Shown: positions 35,883-47,529, counted from the stretch's first letter. The stretch is 64,000 bases of DNA from Carposina sasakii (GCA_014607495.2 CP053163.1:8474716-8538715), one strand, 5' to 3'. A program made the numbers and translations. Notes: a model not told the origin generated them from the sequence alone.

Positions 35883-38800
35883 CTGGAATAAAATTGGTTT
35901 AGTTTGCAGATGTAAGTTATAGCTGTATCCTTAAGGGATACTAAATAATTAATTATGTACATATATGAGCTCAGTTGTTTTCAACTTCGAGTCAACAGTT
36001 GTTGACTTTTACTGTAAATTACTTTCAGTCGTAGTTAGCCGCGTGGTGCCGGCAGAGTAGAGTTTGTACCACCCTATGTCTGCCCGCGGGTATCGTACGA
36101 GGCGATTAAGGGTTTCCGGGAGGTGGGCAGCAGCGCCTCCCGTACTGACAACATAGTCCGAAAATCACACTGCGATCACCAACCCGCTTGCCCAGCGTGG
36201 TGACTATGGGCAAAAACCCCCCTATGGCAGTAGCCTTGTGGCGTGTCCTGGGGAGGCCTACATCCAGCAGTGGACTGCGATAGACTGAAGACTTTAAGTT
36301 TACCATAGTATTATCACAGGTAAATCACAGGACTGCTTTTTTTACTATATGTTTGGTGAGGCGTCTATTATCATAATTTGATACAATCAAAGACAAGCTC
36401 GTTACTACATGAAATGTTTAGATACATACATACATATAATAACACCTTTATCCCTTACGGGGTAGGCAGAGCACCAATGAGCCGATATAACCACATGGTG
36501 CCACTTCTGACTAATTTTGAGGGTATAGTTGAGATGTACAAGTTCGGTTAGTTTAGATATTTAGCCTAGAACAGTTGTTACGTTTTGAACCTTAAACGTA
36601 ACAACTGAGGCATTTTTTTTTTACTTAAGTACTCACTGATAATAAGAACTTGTGTTAGCAAATAGGTACCATATTATGTTAAGAAATAGATTTAAAATTT
36701 TGGACATGAGTTTGGAAGTCCCTGCACTAAACCCAGAAACTGACTATAACTAACTAGGATGTTACTTGATGGTATCAAATATGAAGGTGAATAAATAGAT
36801 CATCATCTGCGTGAGGTTATGCTACCCTTCGACGACGCAACTTATTATCGATGTTATTATTAAGCAAATACGATCATAAAATACATACCTTTGGCAAAAC
36901 AGTCTTATCAAAGTGATCGTCCAGAGTAGGTCCGGAGAAGTCTTGTTTGAACACATCTTCCTCCTTGTCCAAATAGAAAGCACCTCTGAAATTAGAATTG
37001 ATAATAATACTAGCTATTCTCGTGATAGAGACGTAAAGAAAAAATATGAATAACTTTCTGGCAAAGTATGTAACAATAAAGAAGCGTGATATACCTGTAG
37101 CTGTAGCTACGTGAATACATTATTATCAAAACCTCTGGACTGGTTTTATCGTAAATGGCAACAGAACAATTCGCATGTTTAATTTTAAATATTCCTACTG
37201 GAAATTACATTTAGGGGTACATTGATATTTAGGGGCATCATGATACTTAGGCGTACCTTCACACCGTTTGTCTTGATACAGACATATAAAGTGACAGGAG
37301 AGGAAGACCTAAGTGTTGGATGGACTGTCAGAGAGAGGATATGCGTGTACTGGGAGAAAGTAATAAGATGACGGCTTCATGCATGAATGGAATAAAAATA
37401 TTGCGCCGACTAGAATTACCGATTAAAATAGGAACAGGGCAGGAAAAAGTAGAATTTCATATAGGGGTACCATTTAATTTACCTGTGATAATATTTCTGC
37501 AGGAACTTGTACTTTCCCTTGACAGACTTGTTGGTGACCAGCTTAGGGTTGACTCTCTGCTCCACGCGCCGCTCTTCCTCCGTCATATTCCGAACTCGCT
37601 CTATAGCCAACACCTCTTTTTCTATACTGTTGGTGCAAAATATAACGCTTTATTAACTTTTGACTTCATCATCATCATCATTCTCAGCCCTGGGAAGTCA
37701 CTGCTGAACATAAGCCTCCCCCGACCGGTCGGAAACGGCCTGCATTCAACCGACGACGTCCACGACCTTGGCTAGATCGTCCGTCCATCTCGCGGGTGGC
37801 CTTACTTATACTATGTCCCCTAGCTGGGGCAGAGGGCCTCCAATACAATACAATACAATAGGTACATTTATTTACCAACATAGTCATATTAGTTATTTAT
37901 AGTTTATATTTTATTAGTAATCCTGACATCAGGTCAAACTGCTCTTGGTTTTTCGATGTTCAGAATATAACAATATAAAAATGTAAAACAGTACGAAATA
38001 AATAAATAAAATTAATGATATTGACCGTAACAAAATGCAGCTGTTAGTATACTTACGCTTCTCTTTCCTCCTTGTCACGTTTGATCCTCTTCATTTCACG
38101 TAACTTCCATGCTTCATACTCGAGCTCATCGTTCTCATCATCAGTGCATACATCATTTATGTTAGCCTCCTTTTGGTCTCCCTGAAAACAAAAAGTAATA
38201 TGAATCCGGCTAGGTGATTGGAAACACTTGATGTTTTCTTTTCATTATGTATGTTAATAGTGGTTAAAGCATCTTATATACTTCCTTGATTTTAAAAGAA
38301 AATGTCACGATAAATAGTGCTAAGATACATGACAAAAATGCATACTTTTCTGTATAGTAGAATAAAGGCAAAAACGCTTTACAGAAATTCCAATACAAAA
38401 ACTATCACATACCTGTGTACTTCTCTGTTCAGATCGTATAGTCTCCTCAACCAATTTCAAAGCCTCCCTTCTTCTATCTTCTTTCTCTTTCCTAGCTTCA
38501 GATTCTTCTTTCTTCTGCTGTTTTAATTTGCGTTCTTTTTCCGCTACAGTCATTCTTTCTGACGCTCTTACAAATACAGGTTTAACTCTGGGCCCTAGAA
38601 AAAATACATTTATATCAATATAATCCTTGTATTATCTTTTAAAGTGACCTTATTCTAAAATCATTCCTTCTACTTCTTGTAGTGGCAACTCCATTACTTG
38701 ACTTGTCCTGGCCATTCGGAACAGCTCATCCACATTAGGTGTTCTCGTCCACTCACGAATGTTTCGCAGCCAAGAACTCTTTCGTCTTCCGACATGTCTT

Positions 38801-41576
38801 TTACCCTGTATTTTGCCCATCATGATAAGTTAAAGCAGTTGGTTGGTATCTATCTATCAATCTTTTAACAATTCTTTAACACCATATAATTATTGCGCAG
38901 ACATCTTTTATGTTAAATGTTAAATCAGCTTTAACAAAGCAGGAAGAAATTAAAATTTATGAAACATAAATTCACCTCAAATAATAATGAACTTAGTATC
39001 AATCAATTTAACATCTACAATACCTGTATCTTCTTCACTGTCAGTATATTCTGTGTCTGAGGATCCATCACACCATCCAACATTTCTTAATCATCTCTGC
39101 CCATAGCTTCTTTTTCTGTAAGCCTGAAATATTTTTTTTAACTATTGCGCAGACTTATCAAAATGAAAGTTTAGGAAGGGTTTTATGTTAAATGTTCCGG
39201 GAGGCAATCAGCTTTAACAAAGCAGGAAGAAATTGGGGAGAAATTTATGTCAAAAAAAAAAATCCAAAAATTATAAATTCACCTCAAATAATAATGAACT
39301 AGTATCAATCAATTTAACATCTACAATACCTGTATCTTCTTCACTGTCAGTATATTCTGTGTCTGAGGATCCACTTTCTTCTTTCACACCATCCAACATT
39401 TCTTCATCATCATCTCTGCCCATAGCTTCTTTTTCTGTAAGCCTGAAATTTTTTTTTAACTATGTTATGAGCTTGATGAACTACTTATCAAAATGAAAGT
39501 TTAGGAAGGGTTTAGAAATCCATAGAGAAATTATCATAATATGGTAAGTGTTTAAATTTTAAATGTCAGAGTTATTGAGTAAAATTGTATTCATTCTGTA
39601 TAATATGGTATGGTGGATCACTGTACATACTTACCTATAATTGAATAATAAATAAATATATGTTGTGACTTGTGAGCTAAATAGATATATTTACCACAAC
39701 TTAATTCATGAAGGGCAGAACAATGATTATTATGAGTAAAACTTGGCCAAATCTTACATATTACCCTATGTTTTAAAATTCGAAACTTACTTAGCAGCAA
39801 GTTTAGCTTTAAGAGCTTGCCGTCGCTTCTCAATTTCCTCATCATCGAGCTCGTCCTCGCTGTCGGAGCTGTCTCTGACGTCACGCTCGCTCGGCTCGGG
39901 CTCCGACGGCGGCTCCTCGTCGATGATCTCCGGTCGGTGCTCCGAGCGACGCGCCGGCGACTGCGCGGCGACGCGCAAGCGACGCAGGCGAGGGTCGTCC
40001 ACCTAAATATGCAGAAAGATATAGGGACTAAATGAGGATATGTAATTTGCACACTTCTGTCTGGGGGAGTGTGTAAATGAGATGAACTTAAGCCACCACC
40101 AATGTTTAGTAGCCATTGATGTAATGCTTTGCTACCCACACTGACACACTTTTGTTGAGTTTTAAATTTATAGCCCAATTCATTAGCAAAGGTTATACCC
40201 ATTCTACTCAGACTACCTAGGGTCTTCCTTCAGTTATCTTAAGAATTAGTCACCTTAGTACAAAGAAAATCAAACATTGATAATTAGCATTTCTATGTAT
40301 GCACCTACCAGGATTCAAAGCAAATGTATGGTGTGACCTATCAATAACTACTAACTGTGCCAAACAATCAAAAGAGGGTTAAAAGCTAAAAAGAAGTGAA
40401 CCTCGAAAAAGAGGTCACCATGAAATATACCTCTGTATCCGATTCGCTTTGTGCCTCATCTCTGTGAGGGATGAGTTGAGGTAATGTCTGTTGTCTACGT
40501 TCAGGTCTCTGCTGCTCAATGAAATCTTCATTATCAGAATCTTCTGACGATGAAACACCTTGGGCATAGTCCGGTTTCTTTCCTGATATATATCTTTGTA
40601 CTTTCACCTTTTTCATAGATATTTCACCTGAAAAATTTAGTAAAATTATTATGTATTATACATTTGAAAGTAACATTGTCCATATTATACAAAAGAATCA
40701 CATTTAAGCTAAACATTGTCTAAAATTTACAGATATTTCATACATTTTTATAGATTACTAGCTGACCCGGCAAACGTTGTTTTCATCCTTTTCATGGTTG
40801 TATGTAATGTGTATCTATCAAAATTTTTTTTTTTTAAGGTGGACCACCCTTAACATTTGGTAGATGTTGTAATAACAATGTGCTAAGATGTCGGTCGACA
40901 TTAACTTTATAGAAAATTTTATATATTAGATTTTATTTCTTTATGTTTCACAATCGCTACTACTACTGAGCAGCTAGTTTATGTGATTAAAGTTGTGGAC
41001 AGACACTAGGTATTCACTCACAAATTCATAATGATTTCTCAAGAACTATACCTACCTATCTAACATTTGAAATTTGATTAACATATTGTAGGGGTTAACC
41101 CATTAACATTGTTATATCATGGTTTTTCTTGAATATAATATTAATATTAAGTACTAAAGACTTGGTTGGCAATTTTTTTAAGACCAATCCCGTCAGTAAA
41201 GCCATTGACGATAAATTGTCAACATTAAATAAAATCTAACCATTCATTTAAGTAGTACATTAAGCTGAAGCTTCTAACTGGGATTAATGGCACCGCCTGA
41301 CTGAACACACAGTGAAACCCAACAAGCTACTATAACTGACTTCAAGAGACCAAGTTATCATAAAAAAACGGTACAGCTATATTTAAGTTAAACCAAAATA
41401 AAGAGGGCAGAAACATTTTATTTAATGTTCTATAAAAACTAGATTCCACAAACATAATACAGGTACATAAGTATGTATTCCAAATTATCTTACCAACCTT
41501 TTTCATTTCGAACAGGGACTGCCCCAGCTGTACTCTGTATGCCAGTAGGCTGCGCAGGCAAAACGTTGATATTCAT
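35697..41576 (-). CDS. Mfap1: MFAP1 (spliceosomal microfibrillar-associated protein 1), nine exons
   Basis: Exons 41576-41498, 40627-40431, 40002-39791, 39442-39330, 38594-38413, 38181-38057, 37626-37483, 36985-36889 and 35882-35697 join in phase to 1335 nt (444 codons plus TGA), matching the family size. Despite its name MFAP1 is a nuclear protein of the spliceosomal B complex that acts with Prp38. Diagnostic stretches are [17 protein letters not shown] (14-30), SGKKPDYA, acidic serine-rich blocks, a lysine/glutamate-rich helix, [34 protein letters not shown] and [20 protein letters not shown] near the C-terminus. All junctions are GT-AG. Introns hold a Helitron, a GAT-tail retroposon and a defunct copy of exon 4. 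Confidence 0.95.
36041..36290 (+). mobile_element. GAT-tail family retroposon in MFAP1 intron 8
   Basis: Starts CCGCGTGGTGCCGGCAGAG, ends CATCCAGCAGTGGACTGCG. Same family as 9082-9339; the simple-repeat tail has decayed. Confidence 0.7.
36424..36550 (-). mobile_element. LINE 3'-end fragment with TATG tail
   Basis: On the minus strand it ends GGGATAAAGGTGTTATTATA then TGTATGTATGTATC. The body word GTGCTCTGCCTACCCCGTAA matches 32205-32400. The tail matches the element at 52096-52732. MFAP1 intron 8. Confidence 0.6.
36889..36985 (-). CDS. Mfap1: MFAP1 exon 8
   Basis: 97 nt, [20 protein letters not shown] to KTVLPK. Acceptor TTTCAG|AGGTGC, donor CCAAAG|GTATGT. Confidence 0.93.
37483..37626 (-). 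CDS. Mfap1: MFAP1 exon 7
   Basis: 144 nt, [20 protein letters not shown] to [13 protein letters not shown]. Acceptor CAACAG|TATAGA, donor CACAG|GTAAAT. Confidence 0.93.
37665..37800 (-). mobile_element. LINE/SINE 3'-end fragment in MFAP1 intron 6
   Basis: Begins with CATCATCATCATTCTCAGCC, followed by GTCACTGCTGAACATAAGCC and CCCCCGACC. This is another lepidopteran retroposon 3' end with a trinucleotide tail, different from the GCCGCGTGG family. Confidence 0.55.
38057..38181 (-). CDS. Mfap1: MFAP1 exon 6
   Basis: 125 nt including [19 protein letters not shown], a hallmark of the family. Acceptor TTTTCAG|GGAGAC, donor GAAGC|GTAAGT. Confidence 0.93.
38413..38594 (-). CDS. Mfap1: MFAP1 exon 5
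   Basis: 182 nt, [20 protein letters not shown] to [12 protein letters not shown]; highly charged helix. Acceptor TTCTAG|GGCC, donor ACACAG|GTATGT. Confidence 0.93.
39024..39123 (-). pseudogene. Dead tandem copy of MFAP1 exon 4
   Basis: About 100 nt nearly identical to exon 4, with the same acceptor context and the same ATACAG|GTA donor. Two deletions relative to exon 4 occur, one creating an in-frame TAA after GRDD and one of 10 nt shifting the frame. Flanking intron sequence is duplicated too (CAGCTTTAACAAAGCAGGAA occurs on both sides), so this was a segmental tandem duplication of roughly 300 bp. Confidence 0.85.
39330..39442 (-). CDS. Mfap1: MFAP1 exon 4
   Basis: 113 nt, [15 protein letters not shown] to YTDSEEDTG. 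Acceptor TTTCAG|GCTTAC, donor ATACAG|GTATTG. A decayed tandem copy lies downstream at 39024-39123. Confidence 0.92.
39791..40002 (-). CDS. Mfap1: MFAP1 exon 3
   Basis: 212 nt, [14 protein letters not shown] to KAKLAAK, very GC-rich with glutamate/serine/proline-rich sequence. Acceptor TATTTAG|GTGGAC, donor GCTAA|GTAAG. Confidence 0.93.
40431..40627 (-). CDS. Mfap1: MFAP1 exon 2
   Basis: 197 nt, [20 protein letters not shown] to QSESDTE. Acceptor TTTTTCAG|GTGAAA, donor CAGAG|GTATAT. Confidence 0.93.
40758..40930 (-). mobile_element. Short Helitron in MFAP1 intron 1
   Basis: On the minus strand it runs from TCTAATATATAAAATTTTC to CGTTTGCCGGGTCAGCTAG, followed by T. It shares both ends with 11582-11885 but has a shorter interior. 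Confidence 0.8.
41498..41576 (-). CDS. Mfap1: MFAP1 exon 1
   Basis: Codons 1-26 plus one base, [12 protein letters not shown] to RNEK. The donor is AAAAAG|GTTGGT; the alternative GGTTG|GTAAG would break the conserved NEKGEIS junction. Confidence 0.9.
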
Positions 41577-41895
41577 CTTTATTCACAAAATATGTACCTA
41601 TGCCTGTTGATTAACCAAAACACCACCAACACTAAACAAGCAAGCAGCAGTCAGCCAGCGCCATCCACCACACAGAACAATATCTTAATTATTATTATTT
41701 GATCAATAATCTTATCATAGGTATGATTTAATTGTGGATTTAATCCAAGAACAAGAAGGAAGCAAGAACTTGAGAAACACGATCAGCCACAGACTATTTA
41801 GTGCGTTAGAGAGAGTAGTGTTTTCTTTGACTTAGTGCGATCAGCTATTATAGGAAAGAAACTAGTAGTTCTCGGTTGCGTTCACTTTTACAAGG
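41577..41895. other. MFAP1 5' flank
   Basis: Directly upstream of the MFAP1 start; presumed promoter and 5' UTR. No TATA box chosen. GCAAGCAGCAGTCAGCCAGC lies about 60 bp upstream of the ATG. Confidence 0.4.
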
Positions 41896-42006
41896 AAGGT
41901 AATTCACTGGGCGATATCTGTCAAAATTCTCCTTTTTATGAACGGCCAAAAGAGCACTATAAAGCTATGACATTTGTAAAACTGTTATTTTTTCAGGTAA
42001 TTTTTT
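41893..42006 (+). repeat. Flanking duplication, copy 1
   Basis: AAGGAAGGTAATTCACTGGG then CGATATCTG, and later GAACGGCCAAAAGAGCAC and TCAGGTAA, recur in the same order at 42398-42490. The two copies bracket a reverse family A element, so this is either a local duplication or part of a larger composite repeat. Confidence 0.65.
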
Positions 42007-42393
42007 TAGTTTATCCCGAAGGAAAGGCAAGGGGAACTAAGCCCATACAGCCATTGTCTTTAGTAAATGATTTCTGAATTTATGATGGATGATAATGATG
42101 ATGATGATGACGTCGGGAAAATCCTCAAGAACAAGTGTAAAGTTAGTCAAAATGAATAATTATTGCAGAAACAACTTACATGCGCCCATGAAGAGATCGT
42201 AATCCGGCTAAAGTTTTACTCGGCTTACCTGCGTATAAAACCATGCACATGCACTAGATTCACATCACAAGTAATCAAAATATAACTCATCTACCAGAAA
42301 ACATCACTTCGCGGACACATGCAAGCCATTTACAAATAATTTTTGATTTTCACAAGAAAATTACACCTACAGCTTTTCCCGCCGAATCTGCAC
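42007..42393 (-). mobile_element. SINE-like element family A, full-length reverse copy
   Basis: On the minus strand it runs from GATTCGGCGGGAAAAGCTG (42393) through GTGCATGGTTTTATACGCAG and ACACTTGTTCTTGAGGATTT to CCTTTCCTTCGGGATAAACT and A tail. About 385 bp. No tRNA-like promoter boxes or ORF were recognised. Other copies: 27691, 43495, 43769, 44020-44590, 60898-62575. Confidence 0.75.
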
Positions 42394-42397
42394 CCAA

Positions 42398-42490
42398 GGA
42401 AGGTAATTCACTGGGCGATATCTGCTTTTGAACGGCCAAAAGAGCACGCCGAACTCGTTATTTAGCATCTGTCAGGTAAAAATTTTATTA
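42398..42490 (+). repeat. Flanking duplication, copy 2
   Basis: Second copy of the segment at 41893-42006, with a short internal deletion and diverged centre. Confidence 0.65.
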
Positions 42491-43494
42491 GGGATGCCAA
42501 CTTGCAATATGATCAATTCAATTCAATTTTTATTAATGGCACACATTATTGCGTCGGGCACAACAATAAATTCAGTTAATACGATGAATGGGAATGAGTA
42601 TAATAAATCAACAAATTAAGTATTACACAGAAGTAAATTAAGTATCTAACACAGTTAAAGAAGTTTTATGGGACGTTGTATTAATGTTAAGTTTTTCAAC
42701 AGAATAAATAATTAATCCCTGGTTGAAATTCAATGCCATAACCTGTATCTATCATCATTTTTAGGGTTCCGTAGGAACAAAAACGGAACCCTTATAAACG
42801 TCGCGTCAAAGCAGTTAAGTTGTGGGACAGAGGTGTTGTATTTATGGGGGGTCATTTTGGGGGGGAAGGGGTTAATCGTGTGGCATTTTAAAGGTCTTGT
42901 TACTTAAATGTATTTTTTTGTAATTTTAAAATAAATAGTTTTTATTCAAGAAAATAGACGAAAATTGACCAATCTCCGAAACTACTGAACCCTGGATTAT
43001 GAACCTATTCAATGGCCATAACTTTTTGTCCTGTAACATCTACCCTCTTGAGTTTCACTTGTCGGCTTTTTTATACCTACGTCAGGAAAATTCGGGTTTT
43101 ACGGTTTTTACAGATGGAAATTAATAAATCTTCCGGCCGGTGTCATGTATGCAACTCGTACGTACCTATTATTTTTTTATACGTGATCCCTTGATTATTG
43201 AACAAAAAGAACGAAAAATTGAACCACTTTAGCTGTCAGGTTTTTCCTGGAGTAAATTTTTGACGTTTCTAAGAGCATTATTACTCCCGTCAGAGTAAAA
43301 ATTAACTCATTTATGAACGACAAAAGTGAAAAAAAGAACGAGTAATTGAACGAAGAGGCGTTCTTTTTTCACTTTTATTCCTTTTTTACCTAAAAGTGAA
43401 CGCAACCAAGTAGGTAATCTGTGTAGGCAAGCAAGCTTTCAAGCAAGTAAGCCGAGTCCGTCAATATCTCTACTTAGTCTGTGGAGTCCATTTA
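42491..43494. other. Spacer with hairpin repeat
   Basis: Contains TAGGGTTCCGTAGGAAC / AACGGAACCCTTA at 42762-42797, a short inverted repeat of the type common in moth MITEs, and a G-rich patch at 42845-42875. Near 43388, TAAAAGTGAACGCAACC is the reverse complement of a word near 41874. No gene. Confidence 0.45.
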
Positions 43495-43647
43495 AATTTT
43501 TTTTTGTTTAGTTTATCCCGAAGGAAAGGCAAGGGGAACTAATAAGCCCATGCAGCCATTGTCTTTAGTAAATGATTTCTGAACATATGATGGATGATAA
43601 TGATGATGATGAATGGAAACATCGGGAAAATCCTCAAGAATAAGGGG
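43495..43647 (-). mobile_element. Family A element, truncated reverse copy
   Basis: Poly(T) then GTTTAGTTTATCCCGAAGGA to GGGAAAATCCTCAAGAA; only the 3' third of family A. Confidence 0.7.
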
Positions 43648-43768
43648 TCATCCATAAACGAATTTCATGGTTTTTTGCCCCTCCCCCGCTCCTTGTCACA
43701 GAGATATTTGTGAGATCCCGCCCCTCCCTAGTGTGACGTCATTTATATAAGGGATACTATATCTAGTG

Positions 43769-44019
43769 CGTGTGCATGGTTTTAATGCAGGTAAGCCGAG
43801 TAAAACTTTAGCCAGGTTACAATCTCTTCATGGGCGCATGTAAGTTGTTTCTGCAATTATTTTTCATTTTGACTAACTTTACACTTGTTCTTGATGATTT
43901 TCCGACGTTTCCATTCATAATCATCATTATCATCCATCATAAATTCAGAAATTATTTACTAAAGACAATGGCTGTATGGGCTTAGTTCCCCTTGCCTTTC
44001 CTTCGGGATAAACTAAACA
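43769..44019 (+). mobile_element. Family A element, forward copy
   Basis: From GTGCGTGTGCATGGTTTTAA to CCTTTCCTTCGGGATAAACT plus AAACAAAAAAAA. The first about 130 bp of the full-length form are missing. Confidence 0.7.
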
Positions 44020-44590
44020 AAAAAAATATATAGTAGCAAGAATAATGTTATTTTTACTAATTTTAAACTCGTTCTTGAGGATTTTCCCGACGTTTCCACT
44101 CATCATCATTGTCATCCATCATAAATTCAGAATAAATTTTACTAAACAATGATTAGGCTGTATGGGCTTAGTTCCCCTTGCCTTTCCTTCGGGATAAACT
44201 AAACAAAAAAAATTATATAGTAGCAAGAATGTTATTTTTACTAATTTTAAACTCGTTCTTGAGGATTTTCCCGATCTTTCCACTCATCATCATAGTCATC
44301 CATCATAAATTCAGAATACATTTTACTAAGCAATGATTAGGCTGTATGGGCTTAGTTCCCCTTGCCTTTCCTTCGGGATAAACTAAACAAAAAAAAATTA
44401 TATAGTAGCAAGAAGAATGTTATTTTTACTAATTTTAAACTCGTTCTTGAGGATTTTCCCGATTTTTCCACTCATCATCATAGTCATCCATCATAAATTC
44501 AGAATACATTTTACTAAACAATGATTAGGTTGTATGGGCTTAGTTCCCTTTGAATTCCTTCGGGATAAACTAAAAAAAAAAGCAAGAAGA
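44020..44590 (+). repeat. Tandem array of family A 3' ends, about 185-bp period
   Basis: Three further units follow the copy at 43769-44019. The word CTTCGGGATA lies at 44001, 44187, 44371 and 44558, giving periods of 186, 184 and 187. Each unit has TATATAGTAGCAAGAA, AATGTTATTTTTACTAATTT and CTCGTTCTTGAGGATTTTCC. Confidence 0.85.
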
Positions 44591-44794
44591 ATGTTTACAC
44601 AAAATTGGTGGAATTTTACCCAACTTTTAGGGTAATAATTGTTTTTCAATTTTAATCTTGAAAAATAATTTTTGTATTATGATTTATCTAAAACTGTATT
44701 TTCGTATGTAATAAGAAAATCAGAACGAGATTTGTACGTTTTTCTATTACTGATATTATGCTAACAGTAATAAAACAATAAATTAAATTATTAA

Positions 44795-45320
44795 GATCCA
44801 AGAGTGGACAAATAAGCTAAAAATGTCATGTAATAAGAGCTGCAACGAAATTAAAAAGCTAAAGTTACTTATGCTTGTGTCGTCGGTTACTCTTATTATT
44901 GAATGTTACTGTGTCTCAGTTCACGATTGTTACAGTACAATAACCCAGATAACGTAGGTTAAAAACAAAAGAGTGGACAAAGTGGGGCTTAAGAAATCAG
45001 CCGTTTCCATTTTCAAATGTCGTTTATATATGCACATATGCAGAGAATGTTTAAGAGCTGCAACGACAACTAACACGGCCATGGGATTTCGAGCTGAAAT
45101 TTTGTTAGAAACATAGTTACTGTATAGATTGTAAAACAAAATAATTCCCAAATAAACGCTTTAGCAAGTCATTGGCTGTATGCTTGTGCCACGTAACAAC
45201 ACGGTGACATTTAGCGAGGATTTAAAAGAATTGATAAAATTAATGTATGTTACTCTTATTATTGAATATTACTGTGTGTTATCAGTTCACGGATATCATA
45301 TAATTGTTACAGTACAAATT
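44795..45320. repeat. Imperfect duplicated segment
   Basis: GTTACTCTTATTATTGAAT followed by TTACTGTGT and then TGTTACAGTACAA occurs at about 44886-44940 and again at about 45249-45317. AAGAGTGGACAAA also occurs twice. It is probably a diverged duplication; no gene. Confidence 0.55.
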
Positions 45321-45504
45321 TGATTATTTTATTAATTTCCCGTTCGTTTGTTTGCCTAACCCAGACTACCACGTAGGAAATGGAATAAAAAACGAACCCA
45401 CGACCTCTGCATGTCGTATATAATATATAATAAAAATTATCCATGGAAGATATATGAGAAAAATATTGTAGACCTTTATCAACGCAATAGTACACAAAAC
45501 AATG

Positions 45505-45728
45505 ATTTTTGAAATTTTTGTCTCATTGTCGGTTTGTATGTGCGTTTGTGCACGCTAATCTCAGAAACGGCTGAACCGATTTCGATGCAGTTTTCACGAA
45601 TATATTATGACAGGTCCCACTTAACATATAGGCTACTTTTTATCCCGGGAAAATGTTTTTATACCGGATAATTTCGACATTTTGTTTTTTCTGTAGTCCA
45701 CGCGGACAGAATCGCGGGCGTCCACTAG
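45505..45728 (+). mobile_element. Helitron-like element
   Basis: Contains GTGCGTTTGTGCACGCTAAT, GGCTGAACCGATTTCGATGC and ends CGCGGGCGTCCACTAG followed by T, the CTRR/T Helitron end. The 5' boundary is approximate. Confidence 0.65.
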
Positions 45729-45956
45729 TAAATAATAAAGTCAACCGATCACAACAATCACACACAATGACAGAAAAAGTACTTAATAGTCAACTAGCTT
45801 TGACGTTTTGGATCCTTTGACAGCTAGGATCCATTCAAAAAATGGTTACGGGAATGAAATAAAAGATCAATAGTTCTAACCTGTTCTGTGTTAGCCTAAA
45901 TTGTATATCGCTTATTCCTTCTATCTGTAGTGACGTCATTTACGGCGCATCTGTAA

Positions 45957-47529
45957 TGGTCCGGCCACATTGTCGCGACAAGATTCGTGTTGCGTTGTCG
46001 CGATAAAAATTCTGTTCGACTTACGACGAAGCGCTTGGCCACATTATAAAAACTTCGCGTTGTCGCGACAACCTCGAACCATAGAGGTGAGGCATATATA
46101 GGAATAGGTATGTGGATTAGGTATTTTTCCATACTAGTCTGTACCTAATACAACGTATCGAGTATTAGTTTCGCATAAAATATCATCTCATGAAGAGAAA
46201 TCAACCTTAGATAGCTATATAAGTTTCAATTTTATTATTTAGCAAAAATACATACTACACTATACTATAATACCATCAGTAAACGAAGGTAAATTTCGCC
46301 ACCTCTAACAAATTTATAATAGAGCAGATGCCAAATCGGACGAACTCGAAACCAAATATTCCTGGTTCGGATCCGGGTTCAGACCGACTTTTTTCCTTTT
46401 TTTTTTTACAAAATTGAAATACTTTATTGAAACAAAATATATGACACAAACTAAAAACAATTAAACTAAATATTAAAAATTTGACCTAATATAAAAAGTG
46501 CATTTCCCTATTATCACGGTATTTTTTATTTCCACAACTATTATTTCTACGTAGGTTATTAATTATTAGGTAATGGATCAGTCATCGAAAACCGATACTA
46601 AATATTCACTGAATAAATATTCTACGTATTTATCTAATACATAATGGATCACTTAATAGTATTGGAACGGCCTTACTGCATAATTATATTAGGAACAGGT
46701 ATTTTTAAATATTAGTATTAGGTGTAACAGGTATGATTTTTACCTAATCCGACCCATCTCTACTCAAGCGCGCAAAGTGTGGCCAACTACACGAACTTTG
46801 TCGTAGAGATGCGCAGAATGTGTCCTTTAAAAGAAAAATGACATATATTATTTGAATGAAAAGAATATATCACTAATTTTAGCTCATTTAGCTCAGTGAC
46901 GCGTGTGTGCTCACGTGTGATTTTCTTTCTATGATCTATAGTATAGAATGGACGAATTATTTCATTGCTGCGTGATCGAGATGTACCTACCTGCATTACG
47001 CTACAGAAATAATTTTAACTGATTAATTTGTTCATACAATTATACCGTCGTAAAACAAAAATTTTCTCTGAACAATTCAAAATTTCGCTCGTCCTGTGTT
47101 TAGAATAAATGACACTCCAATTAGATATATTTTTGCATAAATTAATATTGTTTTCTCTCTCTTGCACGTGGGTCCCGGTCTGAGCGATGTCGGAACCTTC
47201 GACATTGCCCGATCGGATGTATGTATCTCTCTCCCTTACTCTCGCTCAGTAACTCATTTCTACAATATATCGAAAATGTGTTATAGGATATATACGGAGC
47301 TAGAGATATATTTGGAAAGCAAGTGAGCTAGTGATATATTTGGAAAGCAAGTGAGCTAGGGAGTGATATAGCTCACTATAAAGATATGTTTCTTTTATAT
47401 CACTCACTCATGAGCTACTCATCTCTACTTTATCGCGATAAAACCCTTTGATGTGCGGCAATTTACCGACAATGGCGCGAAGTACATTATGTATCGCGAT
47501 GATCGAGTCGCGACAATGTGGCCGGAGCA
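45957..47529. mobile_element. 1.57-kb Harbinger-like non-autonomous element
   Basis: The left end TGGTCCGGCCACATTGTCGC and the reverse complement of the right end, TGCTCCGGCCACATTGTCGC, are terminal inverted repeats. TAA flanks both sides (45954-45956 and 47530-47532). GTTGTCGCGA/TCGCGACAA words recur subterminally. No transposase. It ends 176 bp before the beta-ureidopropionase start. Confidence 0.75.

Noticed and set aside
37320..37775. 151-codon plus ORF
   Set aside because: It runs antisense through MFAP1 exon 7 and a retroposon fragment.
39618..40202. 194-codon minus ORF and plus-strand serine-rich ORFs
   Set aside because: They overlap MFAP1 exon 3 in wrong frames; the exon fits the family in its own frame.
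41835..42077. 80-codon plus ORF
   Set aside because: Its second half is the reverse of a family A repeat and the first half is duplicated flank sequence; no protein motif.
46340..46395. tRNA-like B-box words (GGTTCGGATCC, GGTTCAGACC)
   Set aside because: No matching A box at the right spacing and no cloverleaf could be drawn; at most a SINE remnant.
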